Below are positions 29,801 to 36,639 of a DNA stretch of 64,000 nt, one piece after another (positions within the stretch are counted from its first letter, which is position 1; the number at the start of each line of letters is the position of its first letter). The stretch spans positions 37,655 through 101,654 of the forward strand of contig DYLP01000003.1 in the NCBI GenBank assembly GCA_020722005.1, written 5' to 3'. Under the pieces are notes generated by a model. That model was not told the DNA's origin, did not search any database, and saw nothing but the letters and a program-made list of their open reading frames with translations. The position numbers were made by a program, and so were the translations under genes. This DNA is from Melioribacter roseus. Its GTDB lineage: Bacteria > Bacteroidota > Ignavibacteria > Ignavibacteriales > Melioribacteraceae.

Positions 29801-30643
29801 ATCGCCAATCGTTCCGCTTAAATTGATTTGCACCTGCTGCCTGAAATCGGGTTCATTCCTTGTATTACCGAGTGCAGAAGTAGTAATACCTTCGGTTGTT
29901 TCATTGCGCCATGCACCGTGAATATCAACGGCACCCGCAATTTTAATGTTTATTTTTGGAGGTCCGAATATGCTGAATAACGATTTGCTTGGTAAAGGAA
30001 TTTCGATGTTTGTTATGTCAGTAATTAATTGGCTTAAATCTTTATTTTGCCCTTTAAGTTCGTATTTGTAAGCCAGTTTTTCCCATTCGTCTTTTGTTAT
30101 AGATGCAAGTCGCAGTTTAATATAATCCTCCAGCGACATTTCTAAAAGTATTCTGTATTGATCTTCGCCTATTAATTCTTTAATCAAAACTTTAGTTCCT
30201 GTAGAATCAAGTTCTATAACTCTTTTTATCGCAGAAGGAGATGGTTCAACAAATAATGGATATTTTCTCTCAGGTCTAAACGGAACTACAAAATAGTCGT
30301 CCCTTTTTGCGCTGAAATATTTAATGCGTGCTGTCGAGTCTGCCGCCAATGAATCGATCCGTCGTATAGAATCCTGCCTTGCTTTAAGAATTAATGAATC
30401 CCTATGTGACAATTTGGCTATCGTTGTATCCCGCCTTAATTCTTCATTATTCTTTTCAGTAGAATCGGGAATGAAAAGCGATTTGTAATTAGAGTCAAAC
30501 TTTAGAAATATAGATGGATCGGATGGATTGACCAATTTGCCTTTCGGGGAGGCTAACTTGAGACCTGCACTTACAAATCCAATTAAGGTTATTAAGATTA
30601 TTACCCGAATCAGAATATTTTTATTACTGGAATAGATTTTCAA
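23822..30643 (-). CDS. sprA: SprA/Sov, outer-membrane translocon of the type IX secretion system
   Basis: SprA forms the giant beta barrel through which T9SS cargo crosses the outer membrane. The 2273-residue length and sequence match the family: an N-terminal hydrophobic signal (about 8-27), a large region of SprA N-terminal-type modules (FKVPTDIWYIRDLI and similar text), and a C-terminal half of alternating amphipathic strands. The start is a TTG with AGG directly before it; no ATG occurs until well inside the protein, so the exact start is uncertain. A G9 run at 27273-27281 (C9 on the plus strand) encodes GGG in ANPFIQGGGDNAG. It lies upstream of porX. Confidence 0.94.
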   Translation of the reverse strand: MKIYSSNKNILIRVIILITLIGFVSAGLKLASPKGKLVNPSDPSIFLKFDSNYKSLFIPDSTEKNNEELRRDTTIAKLSHRDSLILKARQDSIRRIDSLAADSTARIKYFSAKRDDYFVVPFRPERKYPLFVEPSPSAIKRVIELDSTGTKVLIKELIGEDQYRILLEMSLEDYIKLRLASITKDEWEKLAYKYELKGQNKDLSQLITDITNIEIPLPSKSLFSIFGPPKINIKIAGAVDIHGAWRNETTEGITTSALGNTRNEPDFRQQVQINLSGTIGDKLNIAADWNTERTFQYENQLKLKYTGYEDEIIQSIEAGNVSLQTSPLIGGSEALFGIKANFQMGPLKLTALASQKKGETQEVSVSGGSKSQEFQIHAYDYSPNHFFVHEIYTDPNLNVFNRYFSKFVPEVIDSLRIKEIEVWKTYTGLYNPNERKGHAFIDLRPRKANEKYDDLRNTVEQTISGVQEIGVRWIKLQENVDYEVHPETGFISFKTQIQQQEAIAVAFRREGLTASPDDDVYYGEFLKDVAADSSANIVLLLVKPPNLQPQFKKAWKLQLKNIYAIGGRDINKEGFKLDIKYQFEGGEAQSDYNGIKLIQAFGFDKTDESGTGGPDGAFDFIPGKTIIKSTGEIIFPVLEPFGKDLPSDLPSDLRYDAVYDTTVNFARQDRAKDKFLVTGEYTASVTSSYNIGFNVVENSVKVLLNGNALTEGVDYTVDYNIGQVIIRKPEALVPGADLKITYEQNDLFQMASKTLVGLRGLYEIDRNTSLGFSFLNLNQQTLSDKVRIGEEPLNNSIFGLDFKTSLDMPFLTKAIDYVIPTSTISKLTLNAEYAYMSPDPNTKKSTIESDEGKSIAYIDDFEGAKRIIPLGMQYGAWKDISVPNGLPFIDALPEIERMNYKAKAYWFNRTPSDVTIYDLYGNRKQAAPDQSLITALDFVYIPDKAGAYNWNPDLSDKKKNWAGMMKLLSTTANNLIEENIEFIEFWVKIENAPTDLKLNIDLGQISEDIIPNGQLDTEDKNFNDLIDEGEDTGIDGWIDAQEPNYDSATNPDPSGDNYSFQFTKNPDYTQINGTQGNAVSIDIGRLPDSEDLNHNFTLDRVNSYFRYEIPLDTNRANPFIQGGGDNAGWYLFRIPLKDYVEKYGDPSFSVVETIRFWVSGTDSPVHIRFAEMNLVGNQWQKVLEPPRVTNDDTVLTVSVVNVEDNPEYHSPPGVHRERDRSQPDYEIFKNEQSLELVLKNLEDGDKREVVKYLYKPLDVFNYKQMKLFVHADENDMPGSVTYYESPENYSSEVYIRFGSDSLNFYEYRQPLKSDIDNRNWNEVKIVFSELTAIKQRRDSSNINKVYRVPVGGKEGHTYGIRGNPTLTRVSFFTIGIINPADKGRQGEKISGSVWINELRVLEADDTPGWAYSVAGTFGLADVMKVSFNASQTNPYFHKLTDRFGTRNEAISWGVSVDFDLLKLIPLNLAGSNFRIVYSRNERRQNPLFKPGTDIKVSEAQTQLRQALTEQNWDSQAIEDSISEFINSTRTYSFSESWSLSNIKFKVPTDIWYIRDLINNLTFSFNYNKTTNTSPTILTSNSWQWNGSISYSVNLSRELFFRPADIPIIGSIFDLLTDYKEMKVYFLPQTISAGINTTRKRNYTVNRTLATKPNIQRDFTASRNAGFTWSITEGGLLNLSIAYNFDVQSLLAYLLLKDSLYERSESEIWRDIFNGEFFGKDFNYKQNFDIRTNPKIPTIWDLNRYINVNASYGVSYSWIYNFNQEELGRSAGYSNRISAGMTVRLKSIFAPLFQESNSNQTPMQRNQPSRGTRGQGARRTNEQRGVDVDRQIAQDNAIKDSSIVKDSLVSKLMNETELNEAPGTFTVVLEYLKLGIKWLLIDYDQISFNFSQSSSYTGGGLKGTGTGFNNFWGFKQSPNNGPSRLFMLGFSNDIGPRSPFGNLTDNYTHKNDIDMRTSRPLWEGAQLDISWKVGWGINKSINFKTDENGLAYAEVYNTTGTLSRSFLFIPFGFGNGISKVHELYNKNAENPTQSLSDAFVRGFETTSMLGKIPVLSKLFKYIPRPNWSFSWSGLEKYELLSFAKRITINHAYSSNYSEGWLINPDGIQEIQTQKIDYSFTPLLGITFQFDNLWGGSLQSTIRYTTRNSYSLGSSTRNITESFSRDINVSLSYSKSGFDLPLFGISLKNDLEISISYTNGQNSTVVYNMDNFKEQGTPQDGKINTVLEPKIKYVMSSRVTLSIFYRRSTIEPQGASRVPPTTTNEAGVDVRIAIQ

Positions 30644-30704
30644 CCTGCGAATTAGTTACGAGAATAGTAGAATAATAATCTATATACCTCCCCTTTTTGC
30701 AGCT

Positions 30705-30734
30705 CAAAATTAGTAATTTTTTTTGACTTAACAA
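30705..30734 (-). promoter_or_regulatory. Bacteroidota-type promoter of sprA
   Basis: On the minus strand TTG (30734-30732), 19 nt, then TAATTTTG (30712-30705), matching the -33 TTG / -7 TAnnTTTG consensus at the standard spacing. Transcription would start near 30698 and leave a leader of about 55 nt that contains GGGGAGG. Confidence 0.55.
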
Positions 30735-30758
30735 TCTTCACAAAAATATTTTACCTCT

Positions 30759-30785
30759 CCCCTCATTTCCCTAATCCCTAATCCC
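30759..30785 (-). repeat. Telomere-like GGGATTA repeat with G-quadruplex potential
   Basis: On the minus strand, immediately after the phosphatase stop, three copies of GGG spaced by ATTA are followed by AAATGA and GGGG. Four G-tracts with loops of 4, 4 and 6 nt satisfy the usual G-quadruplex pattern. It lies 25 nt upstream of the sprA -33 element. Confidence 0.6.
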
Positions 30786-30787
30786 TC

Positions 30788-31477
30788 TCAAATAATATCC
30801 TTCAATTCCGTTTTCACATCGATAGTATCGATAATGTTACTTTTGTCGACAATTACTGCGCTCAGTTTATTCCCAACGCATGCACCGGTATCAATATAAA
30901 CAGCATTTGAATCTTCAACAAAAGTAACTTCTGGTTGTTTTGTATGCCCAACAATCTGGAGTTTACCAAGGTTTAGCAGCGGGTCGCGAGTCCACATAAC
31001 TCCTCTGTCGGTATTAATATCGGCTTTTATAAATGGTACCAGCAATTCGAGGCTATTCCTGAAATCCTGTGGTAAAAATTTTTCGTAGTAATTTGAAATA
31101 CCCGCATGAGAAATAAAACAATCTACCAGATTGAAATAGAGAGGCGCTTCTTTGATAAAATCGATATGCTCGAACATCTCTTTTTGATGGTCTTCATAAG
31201 AAAGGAGTGTGGGTTCGTTACCATTAAAAAACCATGAACGAGCAAATATACTCGATGGATCTTTAAAGAAATGATAGAACATATAGTCGTGATTACCGGG
31301 TGTAATTTTAATGTTATTTTTTATTACGAATTTAATTACATCGTAACTAAAATTACCTCTGTCAACAAGATCGCCCACAGTGTAGACATCGATACCCGGA
31401 AACTTTTCGGTAATCTTTTCGTAGAGCGTTTTAAGAGTAAAGAAGCAGCCGTGGATATCGCCGATTACAGCAATCAT
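30788..31477 (-). CDS. Metallophosphoesterase, PP1/PrpA-like serine/threonine phosphatase
   Basis: A 229-residue calcineurin-fold phosphatase. All metal-site motifs are present: GDIHGC at 6-11, GDLVDRG at 35-41, GNHD at 61-64, ISHAG and VGHT, with WTRDP in the expected place. This pattern fits bacterial PPP-type phosphatases (PrpA/PrpB) and related diadenosine tetraphosphatases; the substrate cannot be decided here. The ATG overlaps the CoA-transferase stop as ATGA. Confidence 0.88.
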   Translation of the reverse strand: MIAVIGDIHGCFFTLKTLYEKITEKFPGIDVYTVGDLVDRGNFSYDVIKFVIKNNIKITPGNHDYMFYHFFKDPSSIFARSWFFNGNEPTLLSYEDHQKEMFEHIDFIKEAPLYFNLVDCFISHAGISNYYEKFLPQDFRNSLELLVPFIKADINTDRGVMWTRDPLLNLGKLQIVGHTKQPEVTFVEDSNAVYIDTGACVGNKLSAVIVDKSNIIDTIDVKTELKDII

Positions 31478-32826
31478 ATATGATAAGTTTTTTTGGCAAA
31501 TTCGGTTAATTTATCCCTGAAATCTGGATGAGCAATTTCAATTAACGCACGTGCTCTTTCCTGAATTGTCTTACCAAAAAGATTAGCTATACCGTATTCG
31601 GTAACAACGTAATGGACATCACCCCTCGACGTTACAACTCCTGCACCTTCTTTTAACGTGGGCACAATCTTGGAAAATTTCAAATTCGTAGTTGCAGCGG
31701 GAAGAGCTATAATTGGTTTGCCTCCTTCTGAACGGGCAGCCCCTCGCACAAAATCAACCTGTCCTCCGATACCACTGTATAATTTTGTACCGATACTATC
31801 GGCGCACACCTGACCCGTCAGGTCAATTTCGATGGCGGAATTAATTGCTACCATTTTATTATTCTTTGCTATCAAAAACGGGTCGTTAACGTATTCCTGT
31901 GGATGGAATTCGAATATTGGATTATTGTCGATAAAATTATAAGCCTTTTTTGTGCCGAGCACGAATCCAGCAATTATTTTTCCATGATGGAGAGTTTTCT
32001 TTTCGCCGTTAACAACACCTTCTTCAATCAATTCAATTAAACCGTCTGAAAACATTTCCGTGTGGACGCCCAGATCATTTTTATTATGAAGGTATCTCAA
32101 TACGGCATCCGGAATCGACCCGATTCCCATTTGAATTGTGGAACCGTCTTCAATTAGACTTGCAACATTTCGACCAATTTTGTCATAAATTTCGAGTTCT
32201 ACTGGCGAGGCATTAGGGTCAACCTGAGGCAACTCCTGCAAAGGTTCGTCGACTTCAACTATATAATCGATCTTATTTATATGAATAAAACTATTGCCAA
32301 GTCCTCGTGGCATTTGCTTGTTGACCTGCGCAATTACAATTTTCGCCTTTTCGGCGGGAGTTTTAATATTGCCTACGTCGATACCGTAACTGCAAAAACC
32401 GTGTTCGTCCGGCGGTGAAACATGTATCATAGCCACATCGGCTTGTATCACTCCCCTTTTGAAGAGAAGGGTAACTTCAGAAAGAAAGATAGGAATAAAT
32501 TCAGCTCTCCCTTCATTTACAGCTTTTCTTGTATTATGACCAATGAAAAACGCTTTGTGTTTAAAATGCTTTTCCATACCAGGTTCGGTATAAGGCAGGT
32601 CTCCGACTACAAGGATATGATAAATTTCAACGCCGAACAATTCCTCTTTTCTTTTTACCATCGCATTAATTAAGTTCAAAGGCGCAGCGCATCCCGGCTG
32701 TATTACAACTTTATCTCCGCTTTTGATTACTCTGACGGCTTCATCGGCGCTTACAAGCTTAGATGTATATTTGCTAATCCACGGAGCCCCGGAAGTTTTA
32801 TTTATGCTTGTTTGTTCTAAAGTCAT
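31474..32826 (-). CDS. Acetyl-CoA hydrolase/transferase family (4-hydroxybutyrate CoA-transferase-like)
   Basis: A 450-residue class I CoA transferase. The catalytic glutamate is probably E257 in GVHTEMFSDG; IQMGIGSIPDAV at 231-242 and the C-terminal SGIGGQVDFVRGAARSEGG, YVVTEYGIANL and RARALIEIAHPDFR are standard for acetyl-CoA hydrolase/4-hydroxybutyrate CoA-transferase proteins. Exchange between acetyl-CoA and a C2-C4 acid is likely; the physiological acid is not evident. It sits between the alanine dehydrogenase homologue (14 nt) and the phosphatase (ATGA). Confidence 0.87.
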   Translation of the reverse strand: MTLEQTSINKTSGAPWISKYTSKLVSADEAVRVIKSGDKVVIQPGCAAPLNLINAMVKRKEELFGVEIYHILVVGDLPYTEPGMEKHFKHKAFFIGHNTRKAVNEGRAEFIPIFLSEVTLLFKRGVIQADVAMIHVSPPDEHGFCSYGIDVGNIKTPAEKAKIVIAQVNKQMPRGLGNSFIHINKIDYIVEVDEPLQELPQVDPNASPVELEIYDKIGRNVASLIEDGSTIQMGIGSIPDAVLRYLHNKNDLGVHTEMFSDGLIELIEEGVVNGEKKTLHHGKIIAGFVLGTKKAYNFIDNNPIFEFHPQEYVNDPFLIAKNNKMVAINSAIEIDLTGQVCADSIGTKLYSGIGGQVDFVRGAARSEGGKPIIALPAATTNLKFSKIVPTLKEGAGVVTSRGDVHYVVTEYGIANLFGKTIQERARALIEIAHPDFRDKLTEFAKKTYHI

Positions 32827-32840
32827 AAAGCACCCAATTT

Positions 32841-33968
32841 TTAATTAGTTGGGAAAATGTGTAATCTTCTGTACTCAAGTCCATAGATATCGGCAATGTT
32901 TTCATTCGAACAAAAACCGTTAAATGTGCAAACTCCCTTTGAAAGTCCGGCATCACTCAACAATGCTCTCGATAGTCCATTATCAGCAATTTCAAGTATA
33001 TATTCGATAGCAGCGTTCGTAAGACCGTAAGAAGCAGACCTCGAAACGAATGCTGGCATATTTGGAACGCAATAGTGAATCACATCGTGCATAACGAAGA
33101 TTGGATCTGAAATCGATGTTGGTCTACTGGTTTCGACACATCCGCCTTGATCGATCGATACATCCACAATAACCGAGCCTTTTTTCATCGTTTTAACCAT
33201 TTCTTCGGTAATTAAATGGGGGGCTTTTTCGGCTTTCATCTGGACTGCTCCAATAAGTAAGTCTGCAAATTTCACTCCCCTTGCAATTGTATATTCATTT
33301 GCAGCTACAGTAGTAATGCTTTTCGAAATCAGGTCGTTAATTTTTTTAAGTCTCCTTAAATCTTTGTCCAGAACGATTACATGAGCTCCTCTGGAATAAG
33401 CAGTTCGGGCAGCATTAAAACCGACAACGCCAGCACCTAAAATTACAACTGCTGCAGGTGCCACGCCGGGGATTCCACCTAAGAGAATGCCTCGACCAAT
33501 TGGATGATCGCTGCCGAGATATCGTTCGCCTGCTTGCACTGCCAATTGTCCTGCAATTTCGCTCATCGATTGAAGAACGGGCAAATGGTCGTCTTTTTCA
33601 ATTAATTCATATGCAATAGCAACAATTTTCTTTTTCAATAATTTTTCGATAATATTTTTTTTATTGACAGCCAGGTATAAGAATGAAAAAATTATCTGTT
33701 CATCTTTTAACAAATCCGCTTCTTGGTCCGTTAGAGGTGCAATTTTTACAATCATATCGGCTCGTTGATAAACTTCTTCAACAGAATAAACTATATTTGC
33801 TCCCACCTGCCTGTATTCGTCATCGGTAAAATGACTTTCTAAACCCGCACCTGTTTCAATAAATACCGTATGACCGGATTTAACCAGAGTATTAACGCCC
33901 GCTGGCGCAAGAGCTACCCTCTTTTCTTCGTAATGTTTTTCTTTCGGTATTCCGATTCTCATAGGCAC
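32841..33968 (-). CDS. Alanine dehydrogenase family protein with altered catalytic His
   Basis: A 375-residue protein collinear with alanine dehydrogenase, which interconverts alanine and pyruvate with NAD. Family text is clear: GIPKEKHYEEKRVALAPAG, SEIAGQLAVQAGERYLG, VVILGAGVVGFNAAR (dinucleotide loop), VDVSIDQGGCVETSRPT and YCVPNMPAFVSRSASY. The substrate-site Arg (KRVAL), Lys (IVKI), the Asp of SIDQGG and the Asn of PNMPA are kept. The catalytic His96 of characterised enzymes (in FLHLAA-type text) is replaced by Y98 in SFLYLAVN; two extra N-terminal residues explain the numbering. Activity is therefore doubtful or altered. Confidence 0.85.
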   Translation of the reverse strand: MPMRIGIPKEKHYEEKRVALAPAGVNTLVKSGHTVFIETGAGLESHFTDDEYRQVGANIVYSVEEVYQRADMIVKIAPLTDQEADLLKDEQIIFSFLYLAVNKKNIIEKLLKKKIVAIAYELIEKDDHLPVLQSMSEIAGQLAVQAGERYLGSDHPIGRGILLGGIPGVAPAAVVILGAGVVGFNAARTAYSRGAHVIVLDKDLRRLKKINDLISKSITTVAANEYTIARGVKFADLLIGAVQMKAEKAPHLITEEMVKTMKKGSVIVDVSIDQGGCVETSRPTSISDPIFVMHDVIHYCVPNMPAFVSRSASYGLTNAAIEYILEIADNGLSRALLSDAGLSKGVCTFNGFCSNENIADIYGLEYRRLHIFPTN

Positions 33969-34017
33969 TCTACATTTATTGTAAGTAAAAATAGTTATTT
34001 ACGACTCATTCCACAAA

Positions 34018-34977
34018 TCAATTAACTGGAGTAATTGGATTTTTGCCGTTTAAGACGGCTTCAACGTTACGTGCTGCAAGCAATGCCATTTTTTCTCTTG
34101 TTTCTTCCGTTGCACTTCCGATGTGAGGTAATAATACTACGTTTTGCAATTTTAACAATTCAGGATTAATATCGGGCTCGTTTTCATATACGTCGAAACC
34201 AGCAGCTCTTATTTTATTTTTCTTTAATAATTCTATCAGATAATTTTCTTCAATAACTTCACCACGTGCAACATTCACAATTATTGCACTCTTTTTCATC
34301 AGTCTCAATTTATCTCGATTAATTAGATGATAAGTTCCTTCCGTCAAAGGAAGGTGGACTGAAATTATGTCTGCATTTTTCATCAGGTAATTTAAACTAA
34401 CTTTTTTCCCTTTTAATTCATCTTCAATGACTGAATTTTTTGACCTGTTGAAGTAAATAATTTTCGTTTTGAACATATTTATTCTCCTGGCTACTTCAGT
34501 GCCTATCTTCCCCGCTCCAATAATTCCAACCGTTTTCCCTTTCAATTCTGTACCCAAAAACAAAGAGGGCATCCAGCCTTTGAATTTACCTTCACGCATA
34601 AATTTTTCGGCTTCGATTAAACGTCTTGAACATGCTAAAATCAAACTAATTGTCAGTTCGGCGGTTGCATCGCTCAAAACTCCGGGAGTATTCGTAACGA
34701 CAATCCCTTTCATTTTTGCATACTGAATATCGATATTATTGTAACCTACTGCATAATTTGCGATTACTTTACAATTTGTCAATCCATCCAATACTTCGCT
34801 GTTGATTTTATCGGAAAGGAGTGTAATAATCCCGTCCGCTTTTGAAGCTTTTTTAATTAGTTCATTTTTTGTGATCGTTTTTTTTCCATTATAAACCGAG
34901 ACCGTAAAATTCTTTTTACGCAAATAACTGTCGATTTTGCCCGGGAGTTTACTGGTTATAAATACTTTTTTAGCCAT
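34018..34977 (-). CDS. D-2-hydroxyacid dehydrogenase (glyoxylate/hydroxypyruvate reductase-like)
   Basis: A 319-residue NAD(P)-dependent D-isomer-specific dehydrogenase. The dinucleotide fold has VGIIGAGKIGTEVARR, and the catalytic triad is visible: Arg in VNVARGEVIEE, Glu in YENEPDINPE and His in LLPHIGSATEETREKM. The ending AARNVEAVLNGKNPITPVN resembles glyoxylate/hydroxypyruvate reductases; phosphoglycerate dehydrogenases have a longer ACT-bearing form. It lies 3 nt downstream of the SpmAB gene. Confidence 0.88.
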   Translation of the reverse strand: MAKKVFITSKLPGKIDSYLRKKNFTVSVYNGKKTITKNELIKKASKADGIITLLSDKINSEVLDGLTNCKVIANYAVGYNNIDIQYAKMKGIVVTNTPGVLSDATAELTISLILACSRRLIEAEKFMREGKFKGWMPSLFLGTELKGKTVGIIGAGKIGTEVARRINMFKTKIIYFNRSKNSVIEDELKGKKVSLNYLMKNADIISVHLPLTEGTYHLINRDKLRLMKKSAIIVNVARGEVIEENYLIELLKKNKIRAAGFDVYENEPDINPELLKLQNVVLLPHIGSATEETREKMALLAARNVEAVLNGKNPITPVN

Positions 34978-34980
34978 TTT

Positions 34981-36549
34981 TTATCCGAATAAAAGTTTTA
35001 CAATAAAAAGAGCGCCAAGAATTCCGGCGATATCGGCGGCGATGCCAGCAATAACAGCGTGACGAGCTCTTTTAACATTAACAGAACCGAAATAGAGTGC
35101 CAGAACGTAAAACGTTGTTTCAGTGCTACCCATAATTGTTGAGACCAATATACCGATAAACGTATCGGGTCCGTGAATCGTAATAATTTCCGACATGATT
35201 CCGAGCGAACCGCTTCCCGAAAGAGGACGCATCAGTGCCATCGGTAATGCTTCTGCGGGGAAACCAATTAAATCCGTCAAAGGCGAAAGAATTTTTACAA
35301 AAATATCGAGCGCTCCGCCTGCGCGAAAAATTCCGATAGCAACGAGCATTGCAACGAGATAAGGAATAATCTTTATTGCAATATTAAACCCTTCTTTCGC
35401 ACCCTCTACGAAAACTTCGTAAATTTTTACTTTCTTTATTATGCCGTAAACGATAAACGCTAAAATTATTATTGGGATTGCAATAGTTGATATAATTTTT
35501 ACTATGTTTTTTATCAACTCTGCAGAAAGTCCATTTATAATCAGAATAAGCGGCATTCCAATTAATAAAAGAAAGAGAAATAGGGGTTTGATAAACGATC
35601 TTGCTTCTACTTTTCCTTTTGATGAATATTCGAAAATTTTTGCTGTTGTAATTCCTGCAATAGTTGCGCATAGGGCTCCGAAAAAAGAAGTCCCTATTAT
35701 AATTGCGGGTTCGCTGCTCCCAGCTGCAGCTCTTACTGCAATAGCCGTAGCTGGTATCAGTGTCAATCCTGCAGTATTGATTGCCAGAAACATGCACATG
35801 GCATTTGTGGCGGTTCCTTTATTTTTATTAAGAGTATCGAGTTCTTCCATTGCTTTAAGACCGAATGGCGTGGCTGCGTTTCCCAATCCAAGCATATTTG
35901 CCGAAATATTCATAATAATCGAACCGATTGCAGGATGCTCAGGCGGTACTTCGGGAAAAAGAAATTTTGTAAGTGGTTTGATTAGTACTGATATTTTACG
36001 TATTAATCCCGCCTCTTCGGCAATTTTCATCAAACCCAGCCACAAAGCCATAATTCCAATTAAGCCCAGAGAGATATTTACGGCTGTCGAAGCATAATCG
36101 ATCGCAGCTTTTGTAACGTTTTTCATTTTAAGAAAACTTACTTCTTCCAATCGAATAAATACCTCAGCTGTATCTGCAGCATTCTTATTTTTGAATCTAA
36201 GTTTTCCTGTTATATCATTTTCATCGCCATCTGCAGCAGCTATATCTTTCCATAATTCTGGATCGTCTGCATTAACTATAATTCTTATATTGTATGAATT
36301 TTTCTCTTCTGTCTGTTTATAAGTTATTTTATTTCTGATATTATGTTCTATTTTTATACGATAAAATTTTTCGTAAGTATCTTTTGGAATTATCAATTCA
36401 CCTGTTCCATCGTTGTTCTGATTGCTTATGAGAAATACAGGTAAATCTTTTCCGTTCATGTACTTATTGTTATGATAGTCTGCCAGATCGTAGATTACTG
36501 CAGAAGCAATTCCGATTGAAAGAAGAGCAAGCCAGATATAATTGAGCAT
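34981..36549 (-). CDS. Fused SpmA-SpmB nucleoside-recognition (Gate domain) membrane protein
   Basis: A 522-residue polytopic protein joining both spore maturation proteins. After a first membrane helix (1-18) comes a soluble, probably periplasmic insert (about 25-145). The SpmA half follows (KIAEEAGLIRKISVLIKPLTKFLFPEVP, then MNISANMLGLGNAATPFGLKAME), then linker helices and the SpmB half (EGFNIAIKIIPYLVAMLVAIGIFRAGG, then MRPLSGSGSLGIMSEI and GSTETTFYVLALYFG). No sporulation genes are present, and fused forms occur in non-sporulating Bacteroidota. The substrate is unknown. Confidence 0.83.
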   Translation of the reverse strand: MLNYIWLALLSIGIASAVIYDLADYHNNKYMNGKDLPVFLISNQNNDGTGELIIPKDTYEKFYRIKIEHNIRNKITYKQTEEKNSYNIRIIVNADDPELWKDIAAADGDENDITGKLRFKNKNAADTAEVFIRLEEVSFLKMKNVTKAAIDYASTAVNISLGLIGIMALWLGLMKIAEEAGLIRKISVLIKPLTKFLFPEVPPEHPAIGSIIMNISANMLGLGNAATPFGLKAMEELDTLNKNKGTATNAMCMFLAINTAGLTLIPATAIAVRAAAGSSEPAIIIGTSFFGALCATIAGITTAKIFEYSSKGKVEARSFIKPLFLFLLLIGMPLILIINGLSAELIKNIVKIISTIAIPIIILAFIVYGIIKKVKIYEVFVEGAKEGFNIAIKIIPYLVAMLVAIGIFRAGGALDIFVKILSPLTDLIGFPAEALPMALMRPLSGSGSLGIMSEIITIHGPDTFIGILVSTIMGSTETTFYVLALYFGSVNVKRARHAVIAGIAADIAGILGALFIVKLLFG

Positions 36550-36639
36550 ACTGTTTTATTTCATTATTTGATTTCTTTGCAGACAAAATTATAAATTAAT
36601 AGACAAAAAAGGGATTTTTTTTACTCTGAGGGGAAATAA

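Noticed and set aside
34981..36549. Evidence of endospore formation
   Set aside because: SpmAB fusions occur in non-sporulating bacteria and no other sporulation gene is present.
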